DNA of 64,000 nt. It comes from Oegoconia quadripuncta (Eukaryota > Arthropoda > Insecta > Lepidoptera > Autostichidae). Positions 11,801-21,392 of the stretch are shown piece by piece. Below the pieces are notes generated by a model. The model saw only the letters and a program-made list of their open reading frames with translations, did not search any database and was not told where the DNA came from. How positions within the stretch are numbered: position 1 is the stretch's first letter; the number at the start of each line of letters is the position of its first letter. The position numbers and the translations under genes are program-made. Location of the stretch: NCBI GenBank assembly GCA_949316235.1, contig OX438743.1, positions 39,339,242 through 39,403,241 on the forward strand, written 5' to 3'.

Positions 11801-14800
11801 ATACGTGTCTTGAAGAAATTGAAGCGGCGCAGTAGCATTCGCTATTCGTTTCGATTAGCAAAGTTAAGCAAAGTCTTACGTGGTCCGTCCTTGGATAGGT
11901 GACCATTAGAGGCATTTTAAAACGAGTGTTTCCTTGTTTCAGAGGGCACGTTAAAAGTCGGTGGGTACAAGAACAACTTAAGACAAAATCCTTTTAAAAA
12001 AGTCCGTTGTCTTTGCTTATGAAAAAAATATTTTTAAAATGCACATGCACAATGACATACAACGTCATGACGAGGATATTAAAAACTACTACGCCAGTTC
12101 ACAGAACAGTTAATCTTTAGTAATTTTTTCCTTATACCTACGCGCTAAGCCACTACACAGAACAGTAACTAGTTTCATTGTATTTACATGCTACATCACT
12201 ACACAGAACACCAACCATGTTTCTTTAGTTATTGCTTCGTTGTAGTGACTTTCTGCGCTACGACACAAAACAATAAACAACTTTGCTTAGTTATTGTTAA
12301 GTTGTAGCTATGCGCTACGCCTTGACAAAGAGCAATAACCATGTTTCTTTAGTTATTGCTTTGTTGTAGTGACTCTCTGCGCTACGACATAAAACAATAA
12401 ACAACTTTGTTTAGTTATTGTTAAGATGTAGCCACGTGCTACGCCTCGACAAAGATCAATAACCATATTTCTTTAGTTATTGCTTCCTTGTAGTGACTCT
12501 CTGCGCTACGACATAAAACAATAAACAACTTTGTTTAGTTATTGTTAAGTTGTAGCTACGCGCTACGCCTCGACAAAGATCAATAACCATATTTCTTTAG
12601 TTATTGCTTCCTTGTAGTGACTCTCTGCGCTACGACATAAAACAATAAACAACTTTGTTTAGTTATTGTTAAGTTGTAGCTACGCGCTACGCCTCGACAA
12701 AGAGCAATAACCATATTTCTTTAGTTATTGCTTCGTTGTAGTGACTCTCTGCGCTACGACAAAAAACAATAAACAACTTTGGTTAGTTATTGTTAAGTTG
12801 TAGCTACGCGCTACGCCACGACTCTGAACAATAGCCATATTTCTTAGTTATTAATCCGTTGTGGCTACACGCTACGCCATGACTCAGCACAATAGCCATA
12901 TTTCTTAGTTATTGTTTCGTTGTAGCTACACGCTACGCCATGACTCAGAACAATAGCCATATTTCTTAGTTATTGTTTCGTTATAACTATACAGTACACT
13001 TCGATAAAGAGCAAAAATCATGTTTCTTTAGTTATGGCTTCATTGTACAGTCTGAAACAGACAAATCTTTACAACCAGGTATATTACAAATTAAGTTTTC
13101 TCAGGAAATCATGAATTTCCTCGATAGTTCTTTAATATATTATATTGTTGAACTCAGTATATGCTGTACCTAAATATCAAAAATATCCAAAACCCGTTCA
13201 TGATTTCCTGTGATAACTTAATTTGTATTATTCATGTCTATAAAGATTTATCTGTTTCTGACTGTACCTACGCTACGATATAAAACTATAACTAGGTAGG
13301 TGGATTATTGTTACTTTATATAGGTAGAAAATACCCTGTATTAAAACATAGGATAGTTTTTATCCCGATGAAGTGTGTAATTCCCGCGGGATAAACAAAT
13401 TTCCGCGATAAAGTTATTCCATGCAGGTGAAGCCGCGGGCGGAAAGCTAGTCTCATAATTTCTCTTCACTTTTAAATATGCCACTCATTCGTGACGGTAA
13501 TGTTGCCACTGGTCAGCCAATTAAAGTGCTCAATCAAATACCATCTCACCGTAAGTAAACACTACATCGGTTAAGATGGCACATCTCCGTTGCACTATGC
13601 TTTCGGGCGCTTGAAAGATTCTCTGAGCCAATCATAAATAATGTTAAGTCCAAGTTAGTAAGTAAGTAGTTCAGAATTGTTGGATAAATATGCGATTTTA
13701 CTTTGCATGCCTGTCCTTCTGTCATAGCTACTTATATAAACAACTACTGAAATTTGGAATGATTCTTAATAGTGATTGTCCAACTTTATTGAAAATTAAG
13801 ATTTTTTTTTCATATGCATGTACATATTTATATATAATTTAACGAATTACATGCAATAAACAATTATATAGGTAAATAAATTATTTTTAAAATGTTCACT
13901 TAAGTTAATTGTAAGAAGATAGGTGTTTGATTGGTATTTATGTATTTAGGTACGTAAACTCCACCTATTTTTAAGTAGAATGCTTTTGGTACTTACTAAG
14001 GGAACCCCCCCTCGGTTCGCGAGTACAACTCGCACTTGGCCGTTTTTTTATTTTAAAAGAATATAGAGATATAATTGAACAATCAAATGAAATCTATCCC
14101 AAAAAAATCATATTACCAAATCATTTTGCCATTCAACGAGGTAATAGGTACCTACTGTTAGCTTCATGGGTCATCCCACATCATAGCGATTTTGAACACG
14201 TTTTCTACCTTGCGAGGCTGTATACGTGTTCTTGTGTCTTCGGTTTGATTGGTTTTCTTCAACTTTTCAATTTTTTTTATGATTAACTGGATACGCGTTT
14301 GGCTACAATCTCACCTGATTGAAAGTGACGATGTGGCCGAAGATGAGGCACGCGATCTCAGTAGATACCTATTCACCCTACTCTGTATTCTGTATTGTGA
14401 GTTTTGGTGTAGGTATATAATTAGTTTAGTTTGTAGGTATACATATAAGTAGTTGACGACCTGTTTGGTGTAGTGGTTAGAAACTCTGCCGATATACCAT
14501 AAGGTCGCGAGTTCGAATCCCGCTAGGGGCATATTATGTTTGTATGATAAATATTGTTCGGTTTGTGTAGCAGCACATTGTAACATTGTAATGATACGGA
14601 TGTACTTATTGTAAACTTCATAACTTGTAAGTCTTGTGAAATACTGTATTACTTACCTTGTGGATAGTGTCGTGGACTGTGTATACACTTAATACCTACA
14701 GAAAATGTTAATAATGTAACTATGTACACTGTTGTTATAACTGTCCCAAATAAATAAAATAAAAAAATAAAAAAAAATAAAATGAAAAAGTTAATGAAAT

Positions 14801-15649
14801 GAAAATGAAAAATGAAAACGAAAAATGAAAAATGTAGGAAATGATATAGTACCTATAGGGAAATATTTTTTTTTTTGGAACATCTTCATTTGTGATCGTG
14901 CCATAGCCTAACAATTAAATATTGACAAACACATATTATCATTTTTAACTCCCGACGAAAATCGACGGGTGGTGTGTTTGACGACGTTGTATGTGTATAT
15001 ATCAATCCTTGTCCAGAAGTATGTCAGTACCTAATCAACGTGAATGACAGTTTTTTAATGTTTTTCGGAGGCTTTCTATTAATGTTCAACTGAAATAAGA
15101 AAACGTTGCTTAATCAATATTATTATTAGCTTGATAAACGAGGTTACATATACATGCATGACCTCTTGACCTGTATCCCAAATGGGGTGGTCAGAGATAT
15201 ACCCAACATTACTGTTTGGGTCTTCCAAGCATTAAGATTTTAATGCTTGAAAGAAGAAAGAACAGCTCACCTTACGAAATATAAAGGAATACATACGTGA
15301 CAGGAGGTGAGCCCATCGCTGTTAAGACGTGCAAATCTGTGCATGTTTTTTGGTGGACAGTTCCTTAGTCGCCTTTTACGGAACCCATGGTAAGAGAGGG
15401 GTTGGTTGGAATGGTATGTAATAATATGTTGAATATATTATGAAAATTACGTACCTGTCGATCCTTGAACATGAGCAAAATTACCATTAGGTTCAGGAAG
15501 AACCCAAAGAATCCGATAAGGAACAGTACGAACGCTGACGCCACATAACCCCATCGCGGCATCAGCAGTGGGAAATCCTCGTCGTAAATTCTCACTGTGG
15601 CGTTGAATGTCGCAATTGATGTCATTTTTAACACCAACACGATGTTCAT
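2084..15649 (-). CDS. c-type opsin (pteropsin-like), complete, 7 coding exons
   Basis: Light-sensing seven-helix GPCR that would bind retinal in the plasma membrane and signal through a G protein. Exons on the minus strand are 15649-15455, 11754-11595, 6970-6775, 5603-5471, 4703-4563, 3404-3315 and 2839-2084, all with GT-AG borders and compatible phases, giving 556 residues. Seen: N-glycosylation candidate near residue 16, helix-1 Asn, helix-2 Asp (CSDFS), ERY at 132-134, Trp-Thr-Pro-Tyr in helix 6 (Trp258), Schiff-base Lys289 in AKSSICY, DPLIY at 295-299 in place of NPxxY, and helix-8 sequence FQKSIKR. The position equivalent to bovine Glu113 is Tyr, while Glu179 matches bovine Glu181, the ancestral counterion arrangement. 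Wording of the core fits insect pteropsins rather than visual r-opsins (from family knowledge, not a search). The Met at residue 9 is an alternative start. Introns hold many transposons. Confidence 0.93.
3315..3404 (-). CDS. Opsin exon 6: helix 7 with Schiff-base lysine
   Basis: A 90-bp exon between ttgttccag and gtaagtt coding ISPGVGVIPALVAKSSIC then YDPLIYVGMNSQ. Lys289 is the retinal attachment site. NPxxY is changed to DPLIY, a substitution tolerated in many GPCRs. Phase 0 at both ends, joining exons 5 and 7 exactly. Confidence 0.92.
3637..4214. mobile_element. Inverted-repeat DNA element in opsin intron 5
   Basis: Left end CCCAGGGAAAATACGGT and right end ACCGTATTTTCCCTGGG are exact inverted copies, about 575 bp apart. 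Interior is AT-rich without coding. The next repeat begins directly after it. Confidence 0.7.
4219..4400. mobile_element. Fragment of inverted-repeat family M3
   Basis: Begins ACAGGGTGAATTTGAATTC and shares GTAATTCCC, GGTGACGCTACTC and the GAACCATAGTCGAATTCGA block with 23779-24118 and 56560-56925. The opposite end is missing. Confidence 0.65.
4563..4703 (-). CDS. Opsin exon 5: cytoplasmic loop 3 and helix 6
   Basis: Runs from TSKRLGRVNRAEAR through helix 6 with AFTIAWTPYS to ALMEQFATDGI, 47 codons, phase 0 on both sides. The helix-6 Trp is in place. The GRVNRAEAR loop is a strong pteropsin-type signature from family knowledge. Confidence 0.93.
4885..5133 (+). mobile_element. SINE family A, 5'-truncated
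   Basis: Lacks the tRNA head but keeps the body (GGTGGTAGGGCATTTTAAAT) and the 3' end (CAGGTGTGATTGAGGTCAAG) with a poly-A tail. Confidence 0.85.
5471..5603 (-). CDS. Opsin exon 4: loop-2 Cys and helix 5
   Basis: Begins with the split Ser and CSVNW, giving the conserved disulfide Cys, then helix 5 and the cytoplasmic end RTMKK. Donor gtaagt, phase 0. It was recovered from the acceptor and donor and codon reading because it is short. Confidence 0.92.
5818..6065 (-). mobile_element. SINE family A
   Basis: On the minus strand it has the tRNA-like head (GGCTCAATGTAAACAAC, then a degraded B box) and body; the 3' tail is missing. In opsin intron 3. Confidence 0.8.
6100..6178 (-). mobile_element. 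SINE family A tRNA-head fragment
   Basis: Only the tRNA-like head is recognisable, diverged, directly upstream of another copy in the same direction. Confidence 0.6.
6283..6606 (-). mobile_element. SINE family A, full length
   Basis: Complete from tRNA-like head (CCTCCGTGGCTCAATGTAAA, B box near GGTTCAATCCC) to AT-rich tail. It ends about 170 bp short of opsin exon 3. Confidence 0.88.
6775..6970 (-). CDS. Opsin exon 3: ERY motif, helix 4, loop 2
   Basis: Completes the Gly codon started in exon 2, then reads ITSITTLT, FERYMMV, helix 4 and NEAANI. The Glu in NEAAN aligns with bovine Glu181. Phase 2 at the gtaaac donor. The 196-bp length equals 2 + 64 codons + 2, consistent with both neighbours. 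Confidence 0.92.
7015..7407 (-). pseudogene. LINE 3' end: reverse transcriptase C-terminus
   Basis: Codes VEHSIRFYNKISEHVLSL and FKRHIKETLCKKGYYSIDDY on the minus strand, then a 3' UTR. Nearly the same as 47500-47955. 5'-truncated like most LINE copies. Its inner edge carries a perfect fold-back. Confidence 0.8.
7408..7452. repeat. Perfect 20-bp hairpin, loop 5
   Basis: Arms 7408-7427 and 7433-7452 are exact inverted copies around ATCAA. The sister LINE copy near 47880 has only the right arm, so the left arm was added here. Confidence 0.9.
8100..8165 (-). repeat. Interspersed repeat ending GCGAAGTCGCGGGGAACAGCT
   Basis: Short relic resembling the CTAGCTTTCCGCC-type repeats at 13330-13455, 21393-21595 and 26349-26400. 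Confidence 0.35.
8440..9040. repeat. Degenerate region of recurring GGCAAA/TTTGCC words
   Basis: Dozens of near-copies of TTTGGCAAAA, TTTCCCAAA and TTCGCAA follow each other at irregular spacing on both sides of a GC-rich core (CGGCGCTTCGTCGGCCGC). The two halves tend to be inverted relative to each other. Looks like a decayed foldback transposon, not coding. Confidence 0.5.
9235..9652. mobile_element. Mariner-like non-autonomous element, family M2 copy 1
   Basis: Ends TTAGGTCCTTACCTATGA and (inverted) GGTAAAGACCCAAT, flanked by AT-rich TA-containing sequence. About 420 bp, no frame. Also at 25469-25890 and 46710-47080. Confidence 0.75.
10020..10640. other. Non-coding stretch in opsin intron 2
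   Basis: Several short repeats of GCGCTATTTT and GATTAGCGCGAT are visible, but no gene or named element. Confidence 0.4.
10645..10907 (-). mobile_element. SINE family A, old copy
   Basis: Head and body recognisable but strongly diverged; ends in CAACGGAGGCGG. Confidence 0.7.
11595..11754 (-). CDS. Opsin exon 2: helix 2 and start of helix 3
   Basis: Acceptor tttgcag precedes LWTPLN, phase 0; the donor after MALLG leaves phase 1. Holds the helix-2 CSDFS motif and the helix-3 Cys (TMCVMYG) that would pair with the loop-2 Cys. The counterion position three residues after this Cys is Tyr. Confidence 0.92.
11826..11962 (+). mobile_element. 5S-rRNA-like SINE fragment
   Basis: CGATTAGCAAAGTTAAGCAA followed by TCCTTGGATAGGTGACC matches the internal promoter region of 5S rRNA. 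It then runs into a shared non-5S body. Lies just outside opsin exon 2 in intron 1. Confidence 0.6.
12050..13047 (+). repeat. 62/124-bp hairpin-rich minisatellite in opsin intron 1
   Basis: GCTACGC landmarks at 12314, 12438, 12562, 12686 and 12810 give a period of exactly 124 bp. Each unit is two alternating 62-bp halves, one with CAACTTTGTTTAGTTATTG and one with CATATTTCTTTAGTTATTG. Flanking units (about 12050-12300 and 12840-13040) are single 62-bp types. Inverted words CAATAAC/GTTATTG and GTAGC/GCTAC in each half allow hairpins. Confidence 0.9.
13048..13264. mobile_element. Foldback element with about 70-bp inverted ends, TA target
   Basis: Ends CAGTCTGAAACAGA and TCTGTTTCTGACTG with TA on both sides. 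The arms stay alike for about 70 bp. It interrupts the minisatellite, whose unit resumes right after it. The CAGT start and TA site suit a Tc1/mariner MITE. Confidence 0.8.
13330..13455 (-). repeat. Interspersed repeat with CTAGCTTTCCGCCCGCGGC end
   Basis: On the minus strand begins ACTAGCTTTCCGCC and GCGGCTTCACC; same family as 21393-21595. Possibly a Helitron or LINE end; not resolved. Confidence 0.5.
14452..14770 (+). mobile_element. SINE family B head with different tail
   Basis: tRNA-like head with A box (GGTGTAGTGGTTAGAAAC) and B box (GAGTTCGAATCCC), as in other family B copies. Beyond about 14545 the body differs from them and ends in AAATAAATAAAATAAAA runs. Confidence 0.7.
15165..15425 (+). 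repeat. Interspersed repeat family R1 copy
   Basis: Begins ATCCCAAATGGGGTGGTCAG, includes GGTGAGCCCATC and TTTTTTGGTGGACAGTTCC. Other copies are at 19055, 23255, 34590 (reverse) and 43025. Probably a retroelement 3' part, class unknown. Confidence 0.6.
15455..15649 (-). CDS. Opsin exon 1: N-terminus and helix 1
   Basis: Codes residues 1-65, ending in KDRQ directly before a gtacgt donor, phase 0. Contains a short extracellular N-terminus with an NAT glycosylation site and the hydrophobic first helix with GFFLNL. The start has A at -3 in the minus-strand context. A transposon-derived repeat ends only about 30 bp beyond the donor. Confidence 0.9.
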
Positions 15650-15794
15650 TTTACGGTTCCAATGAAAACGTCACACTTTCATTCATTTTATCGGGTTTTG
15701 TCGGGTAGTTGAAGTAACTGCAAAAAAATTGGTTGTAAGAACTTTGCTGTGGATTAAAATGGCTGCGTTTGTGGCGGCATGCTTTTATTTTATT

Positions 15795-16124
15795 TTTTTA
15801 TGCACATCGGGTTAGCACTTGACCTCAATCACACCTGATATTAAGTGACGATGAGGCCGAAGGTGAAAAGCGCACTGACTCTGAAACCCCACTTTATTGT
15901 GGGGACTGACTATCTTATCTCTGACAACCGGAACACAAGAATGCCATTATGATTGCTGTTTGGCGGGAGACTTAGATAAGATAGTGGTACCAAGCCAGGC
16001 GGACATTTAAAATGCCCTACCACCGGCCAAAGCGAGTACTAATCATGGACCCCGCCGGGGATCGAACCCGCCGATATCCGATTCGTAAACCCTATGTTGT
16101 TCACATTAAGCAACGGCCGCGGCT
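15795..16124 (-). mobile_element. SINE family A, full length
   Basis: Complete copy upstream of the opsin start codon, with the head at 16030-16124 and an AT tail at 15795. It limits the likely proximal opsin promoter to about 150 bp. Confidence 0.85.
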
Positions 16125-17285
16125 GAAACTCGAGTAGAGATTCCTCTTATTTGAGAAAAAATTTGATCACTGTGAAAAGCTTAACCTTCCTCATACAGGC
16201 CCTTAGTGCGAATTCATATTGTCTCACGATTCGCCATAGAAACATCCTCATTAACTCCCTATATGTTTAGGATTTTGTTTAAGAAATACTATTATTCGGT
16301 AAATGTATTCTTCAATGATAACATTACTCAATAATTTTAAATAATTGACATACAATATTATTATATTAGGTATATTTAAAGAAAAAACGCAATAAAATAC
16401 AAAAATATTCTTTATTGTACTCCAATAGTAGTAACAGAACAAGTTAAGACATCTACCTTCAGAATATGGTATTTACAATGGTGGCCAAATCACTGGAAGT
16501 AATTTCTTCTAAGCAACCACTGGATAAGATAATACTTACTAATTGCAGGGTAAGCAGGTTACAGCCTTATTAAAAGAAAAACAAAAAACAAACTTTATAG
16601 ATGAAGGCATGTAATTATCTTTCTGTTGCCTATAAAATAAGACAAATATACAAAGTAACCTAACCCTATGTAGATTTGATAGCCCAAAAATCTTAATTTT
16701 TAATCCTCACTTCATTAGACCCTGCCTCCTCACTCCTCCCACTGTGACTCCTATAAAGTAGGAGTAACTGTGGTACTCATCATGGTGCCTACTGAAGATA
16801 GGCGGTACCCCACGTGACTCTATTGCAACCTTGGAACTCATACTATTTAAAGAAAGTCTATAAGTAGGAAAATTAAATTTCCACCTCTCCCTCGCCAATT
16901 GGGAGTGAAGCCAACGAAATGCACAACGGTCGAGGTTGAATCAAGGAGATCCTTACATTATCAGTCTAAGTCCTCACTGTTGAAAGAAAGAAAAAAGGAC
17001 AAAATGTTTATTTGACACCATTATTGCTTACCTACTTAAATTAGTACACGATGTGATGGTGTTAAAAAGGCATCCACTCAGCATAATGTCGCGACATTGG
17101 AGCCCAATGACGCGACGCTGGTATTCTGTGGACACCGGAGGACGGAGATTGGAGAATACAACACCGCACAGTGCTTATACGAGTATGCACATTTTTAACA
17201 TGCTCGCAGAATTGGCCAATAAAATGGTACATGGCATTTCACTGAATTTACTATAATAATGAGCGGCGCAATGCGAATACAAAAA
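16125..17285. other. No gene recognised
   Basis: AT-rich sequence upstream of the opsin gene. Only short unsupported frames; opsin 5' UTR or promoter parts may be here but I see no clear signal. Confidence 0.4.
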
Positions 17286-17289
17286 ACCA

Positions 17290-17560
17290 GCTACGCAAAT
17301 AAAACTATACTCAAGTGCAAAATTAGATTAGTTATACATGTTATACAGATTGGTACAGTTTTTAAATTAAACCTTACATTTTTTGTGAAATCAATAGGGT
17401 GCGTTTTATATTTGTGTTTGAAGGAAGGAATTGAAACGAAATTTCTGATTGGTGGTGGTATATTATTCCAACATTTTGTAGCTGAATAACGAAAACTGCC
17501 CCGAAATGCAGCATCATCAGCAATGCATCGGACACAACAGCCGTCCAGCATTCCTCACAT
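17290..17560 (-). pseudogene. LINE reverse transcriptase C-terminal remnant
   Basis: Codes SATKCWNNIPPPIRN and IPSFKHKYKTHPIDF, the typical ending of non-LTR reverse transcriptases. Truncated. Confidence 0.6.
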
Positions 17561-17923
17561 GACGCTCGGAGAAGTTAAGCTTATGAAACAAATAAGGTGG
17601 TTTACGGTTTGTTATTACACCAAACAGCAGGTTTGCAAAATGAAGTGAATGTCGGGACTCCATAGTGATTAAATTACTTTAGTTGAGATATGGAGTTATA
17701 CTCGTATGTGCTCTACGTGGAATCGGGAAACAAAAACGAGCGCAGGCGTTTTGAACTCACTGGAAACCTTCTCGTACGTGCCAACAAACATTCTCCAATG
17801 ACAGTATACGCATAATTAAGCTTTGACAGAATTAAGGTGTCGCAGAGGTAAACCGGCAGATCCCTTAGATATTGGCGAACTTGATACAGTTTTTACAATC
17901 TCGAGTACATGTTTGTCAAATCT

Positions 17924-18260
17924 AAGGCCCGTATTAATAAACTATTCTCAAGATTGAGAACAATCTTGTGACCGGTCTCAAGTAAAAGTGTTGATTAATA
18001 AACCTAACTTGAGACTTGAAAAGCATGTGCATACTCAAGCAGTACCCACTTGAGAGGTGCGCGTATTAATAAACGAAACTCAAGACTATCATTCATTCGC
18101 CGCTGAGGCTAATACTTGATAAGTGATCTCAGCTGAGTAGACCTCAAGATTGGTTTATAAATTAGCACGGAGCTTGTGATAGCGTCAACTGCTTAAGATG
18201 CATCTCGGTTGATACAGCCTCAAGACTTCTGTTGAGAGTGATTTATTAATACGGACCTTA
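17924..18260. mobile_element. Inverted-repeat element, TA-flanked
   Basis: Left AGGCCCGTATTAATAAA and right TTTATTAATACGGACCT with TA on both sides; interior repeats ATTAATAAAC and CTCAAG words. No coding. Confidence 0.75.
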
Positions 18261-18265
18261 GTCCT

Positions 18266-18299
18266 CTATTTATTTATTTATTTATTTATTTATTTAGGA
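18266..18299 (+). repeat. (TTTA)n microsatellite
   Basis: About eight TTTA units directly after the inverted-repeat element. Confidence 0.85.
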
Positions 18300-19050
18300 T
18301 CACCAACAGTTGTTACACTAGTACATAGTCCATTTAACAATTAATGTAGTTGGTATTAAATTTAAATGTACAACCTTTTATAGGTGAACACATCATGCAA
18401 AAACCTTTAAAATCAGATAACAGTAAAACAAGAACTTATTACTCTAAATTTACCTCTATTAAGCTTTGATTGGTTGAGCAGTTCCGTGCCAAGTTGCGGT
18501 GTTAAGGTAGTGAAATAGTAACTAGAGAGTATAATATATTATGTATGTTGTTGAGGGAATGTGTAACGTTTAAACAATGATATATTAGCTAAGTATTGAG
18601 GCTTCTCCTAATAGTTTTGTAATCTCTCTATCCAATAGAATAGTTGTTGAGTTGAGACACAACCTTCTCTCACCAGAAGAGGCTGCGGTATTAGTACTAT
18701 TGTGTATTCTGTGATGAGGGTGATAATCCACGATGCACGATGGATTTGTGGCCACTTGACAGTCGGTGCATAAGCCGTCATTATAGCACACAGACTTGGC
18801 TAATGAGTGCCTTCAATTAAAAACAGCCAGTGGGGAAAGCGAATACCTTTTGTGATCGCTAACGTATTCACGCTGTCATTAAAATTATCTGACGATAGAT
18901 CGTCATTTTCTTTACTAAAGGATATGAAAGAAACAAGCTATTCTTCGCATTCATCTTTTTAACGAATGCAATGAAAAAAATTTATACCCGACGACATGTT
19001 AGTATCATATCTCAATAATCTGATTTGAGTATGGTTTTTGTATACACTAT
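18300..19050. other. No gene recognised
   Basis: Unique-looking AT-rich DNA with no supported gene. Confidence 0.4.
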
Positions 19051-19054
19051 GTCA

Positions 19055-19545
19055 CCACCTTTATCCCAAATGGGGTAGTCAGAGATATCCCAAACAATAG
19101 TGTTTGGATGTTCCGAACATTAAATAAATAAATAATAATAAATAAATAAATATCCCTAGACGTACACACAGCGCCATCTAGTTCCACAGTAAGCAAATAT
19201 AGGCTTGTGTTATGGATAACCAGATGGTTGATTTACATACATACATAAATACATTTTTTATTTGTAAATAAATACTTATTATAAATGAAAACATCCATAA
19301 CTCGGGTACACATGTCCGTATTCATCACACACATATGCCCCTCGCGGGATTCGAACCCGCAACCTTTAGGTATAGTGGTCACAGTTGCTAACCACTACAC
19401 CAAACAGGTCGTCGAATTAAGAGATTAATGATTGAAACAACATCCACGGTTCACCTTAAGAAATATACAGAAATGCACACGTGACAGGGGTTGAGGCCAT
19501 CTGTTGTAATCTATATGTTTTTGGTGGAAAGATGGTTTTTGTATA
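19055..19545 (+). repeat. Family R1 repeat split by a SINE
   Basis: The R1 sequence runs from 19055 to about 19111 (up to CGAACATTAA) and resumes near 19428 (ATTAATGATTGAAACAAC). The gap is filled by a SINE B copy. Confidence 0.65.
19112..19428 (-). mobile_element. SINE family B, full length, nested
   Basis: Minus-strand head with GTGTAGTGGTTAGCAACT and B box GGGTTCGAATCCC; 3' part has GGCGCTGTGTGTACGTC and ends in ATTT repeats. Inserted in an R1 repeat. Confidence 0.85.
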
Positions 19546-19874
19546 TGAAAGACTAAATGACGGGCAGATTCTTAGCCACGTTTGATGAAAACCGGTTAAG
19601 CTATTTCGAAGAAGCTTTAACACTATGTTTTGGTCTAGATCTACCATCAGATCTCAACCCAATAAATCCTATCAAAAGAAAAACAATCATCAGTGTTACA
19701 GTTGCAATTAAGTATTAATATGTAGATTTTATATTTTAATGTACCATAAGAATTAATAAATATATTTGATTTGATCAAAATCTGTTAACAATTGACGACA
19801 ATACATTGGTAGCATTGAGACCTTGTATAAATACTTTTTTGTTATCAAATCAAAAAATAATCATTTCGTAGGAA

Positions 19875-20197
19875 GGTCTCGATTCGGATGTACAACGAAC
19901 TAAACTAAATTTAAATTATATGTATCCTTTTCTAACCACTAATACATGAAAAGGACGACATATAATTAAGTCCTGTCAAATTAAGTAAAAGAATCAAAAC
20001 AAGCACTTCTTTATCAATATTAGGTGTACACCTAGCGACGTCACGATTAAAATACTATGGAGCGACTTGTTTTGACAGTTCTTAACTTAATTTGACAGGA
20101 CTTAATTTATAGTCGTCCCTTTCATGTTAATAGTGTTAGAAAAGGATGTATCTGCTTTAAATTTAGTTAGTTCGTTGTATACATCAGAATTGACACC
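19875..20197. mobile_element. MITE family M1 copy 2, long version
   Basis: Ends GGTCTCGATTCGGATGTACA and an inverted, diverged partner ending GACACC. About 323 bp; inner sub-ends AAGTCCTGTCAAATTAAGT also occur inverted. Confidence 0.65.
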
Positions 20198-20487
20198 ATT
20201 ATTGCTCATCCACAAAGCTGATTCCCCAGAGAAGAACGAGCAAGAAACTCAAGGGTTGCTCTTTTAAATAAGTTTGGGTTACAATTATATTACATTATAT
20301 AATTAGACTGAATATCGCCGAGCGATCTATGTCCATGCTTGTTTATCATCCAGGTAGGCAGAAATTTTATAATAGCCTATCCAGATAGACAGAAATTTTA
20401 TATAGCTGAGGAGCCGGTGACCTGTGATTTTGGTTATTCCTTGACAGTCGCATGTCTTCTCACTGTGCACATGTACTGTCTTTTTTT

Positions 20488-21190
20488 TTTATGTACGACG
20501 GGTTGGTACTTTACCTCAATCACACCTGATGTTAAGCGAAGATGAGGTCGAAGTTGGAAGCGTACAGACGAATCATCCTAAAAGTATCACATGGGCTAAA
20601 GTGTTACCTCCAAAAATTTTAACTTTTCTTATTTTCCTTACCTTTTTATTATTTTAATGAAGTGTTTACGGTTTATTTTCCTTTATAAAAAGAAAAAGAA
20701 AATCCAAATAGAAAAAAAATCGAATAAAAATTGTCTTAGCCGGATTCGAAAACCGTGTCTTTTCGAAAGACGTTACCTAAGCACTCGTGTCGCTTGCCAC
20801 TAGACCACGATATCAATTACCAGAGCTGACGAAATTTTCTTACTCATTTATATGTGACATATTATTATGGATTTGGTTTGAGTGTTGATGTTGTATGAAT
20901 ACTTTCTAATAGATGGTGCTAGAGTGCTTCGGTCCATACGGTCCATATAATACTTTTAGGGAGATCCGTCTGTACCTACTGACCCGGAAACTCCAACACA
21001 TTTGGAGGACTGGCTATCTTATCTCTGACAACCGGAACACAACAATGCTATTAAGTGATAAAGATAAGACATTTAAAATGCCCTACCCCCAACCAAACCG
21101 AGTACTTAAACATGTACCCCGCTCGGGATCGAACCCGCGACCTCCGAATCGTAAACCCAATGTTGTTTAGATTGAGCCACGGAGGCGGTC
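20488..21190 (-). mobile_element. SINE family A interrupted by a DNA transposon
   Basis: The SINE 3' part lies at 20488-20565 and the rest at about 20976-21190, on the minus strand. The break falls in GCGTACTGACC of the SINE. Confidence 0.8.
20566..20971. mobile_element. Nested inverted-repeat element with tRNA-like core
   Basis: Left AGACGAATCATCCTAAAAGT matches the inverted right end around ACTTTTAGGGAGATCCGTCT. GTAC occurs at both junctions; the exact duplication is unclear. Inside, 20740-20825 on the minus strand has tRNA-like boxes GTGGTCTAGTGGCAAGC and GGTTTTCGAATCC. Confidence 0.7.
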
Positions 21191-21392
21191 TTCCTTACTT
21201 TTTAGTCAGACATATATATCTAATATAGGATTGGGCCTCAGTCGGCTTTAACCACAAACTTGCCACATGCACTCTAGGTATACTACCTATACATATATCT
21301 GTGAAATTAATACTGTACAGAGTGATATGAATTTTATATGTAATACACTGGGTAAGTTTAACTAGTCTAATCGAACTTTTAATTATTAATAT

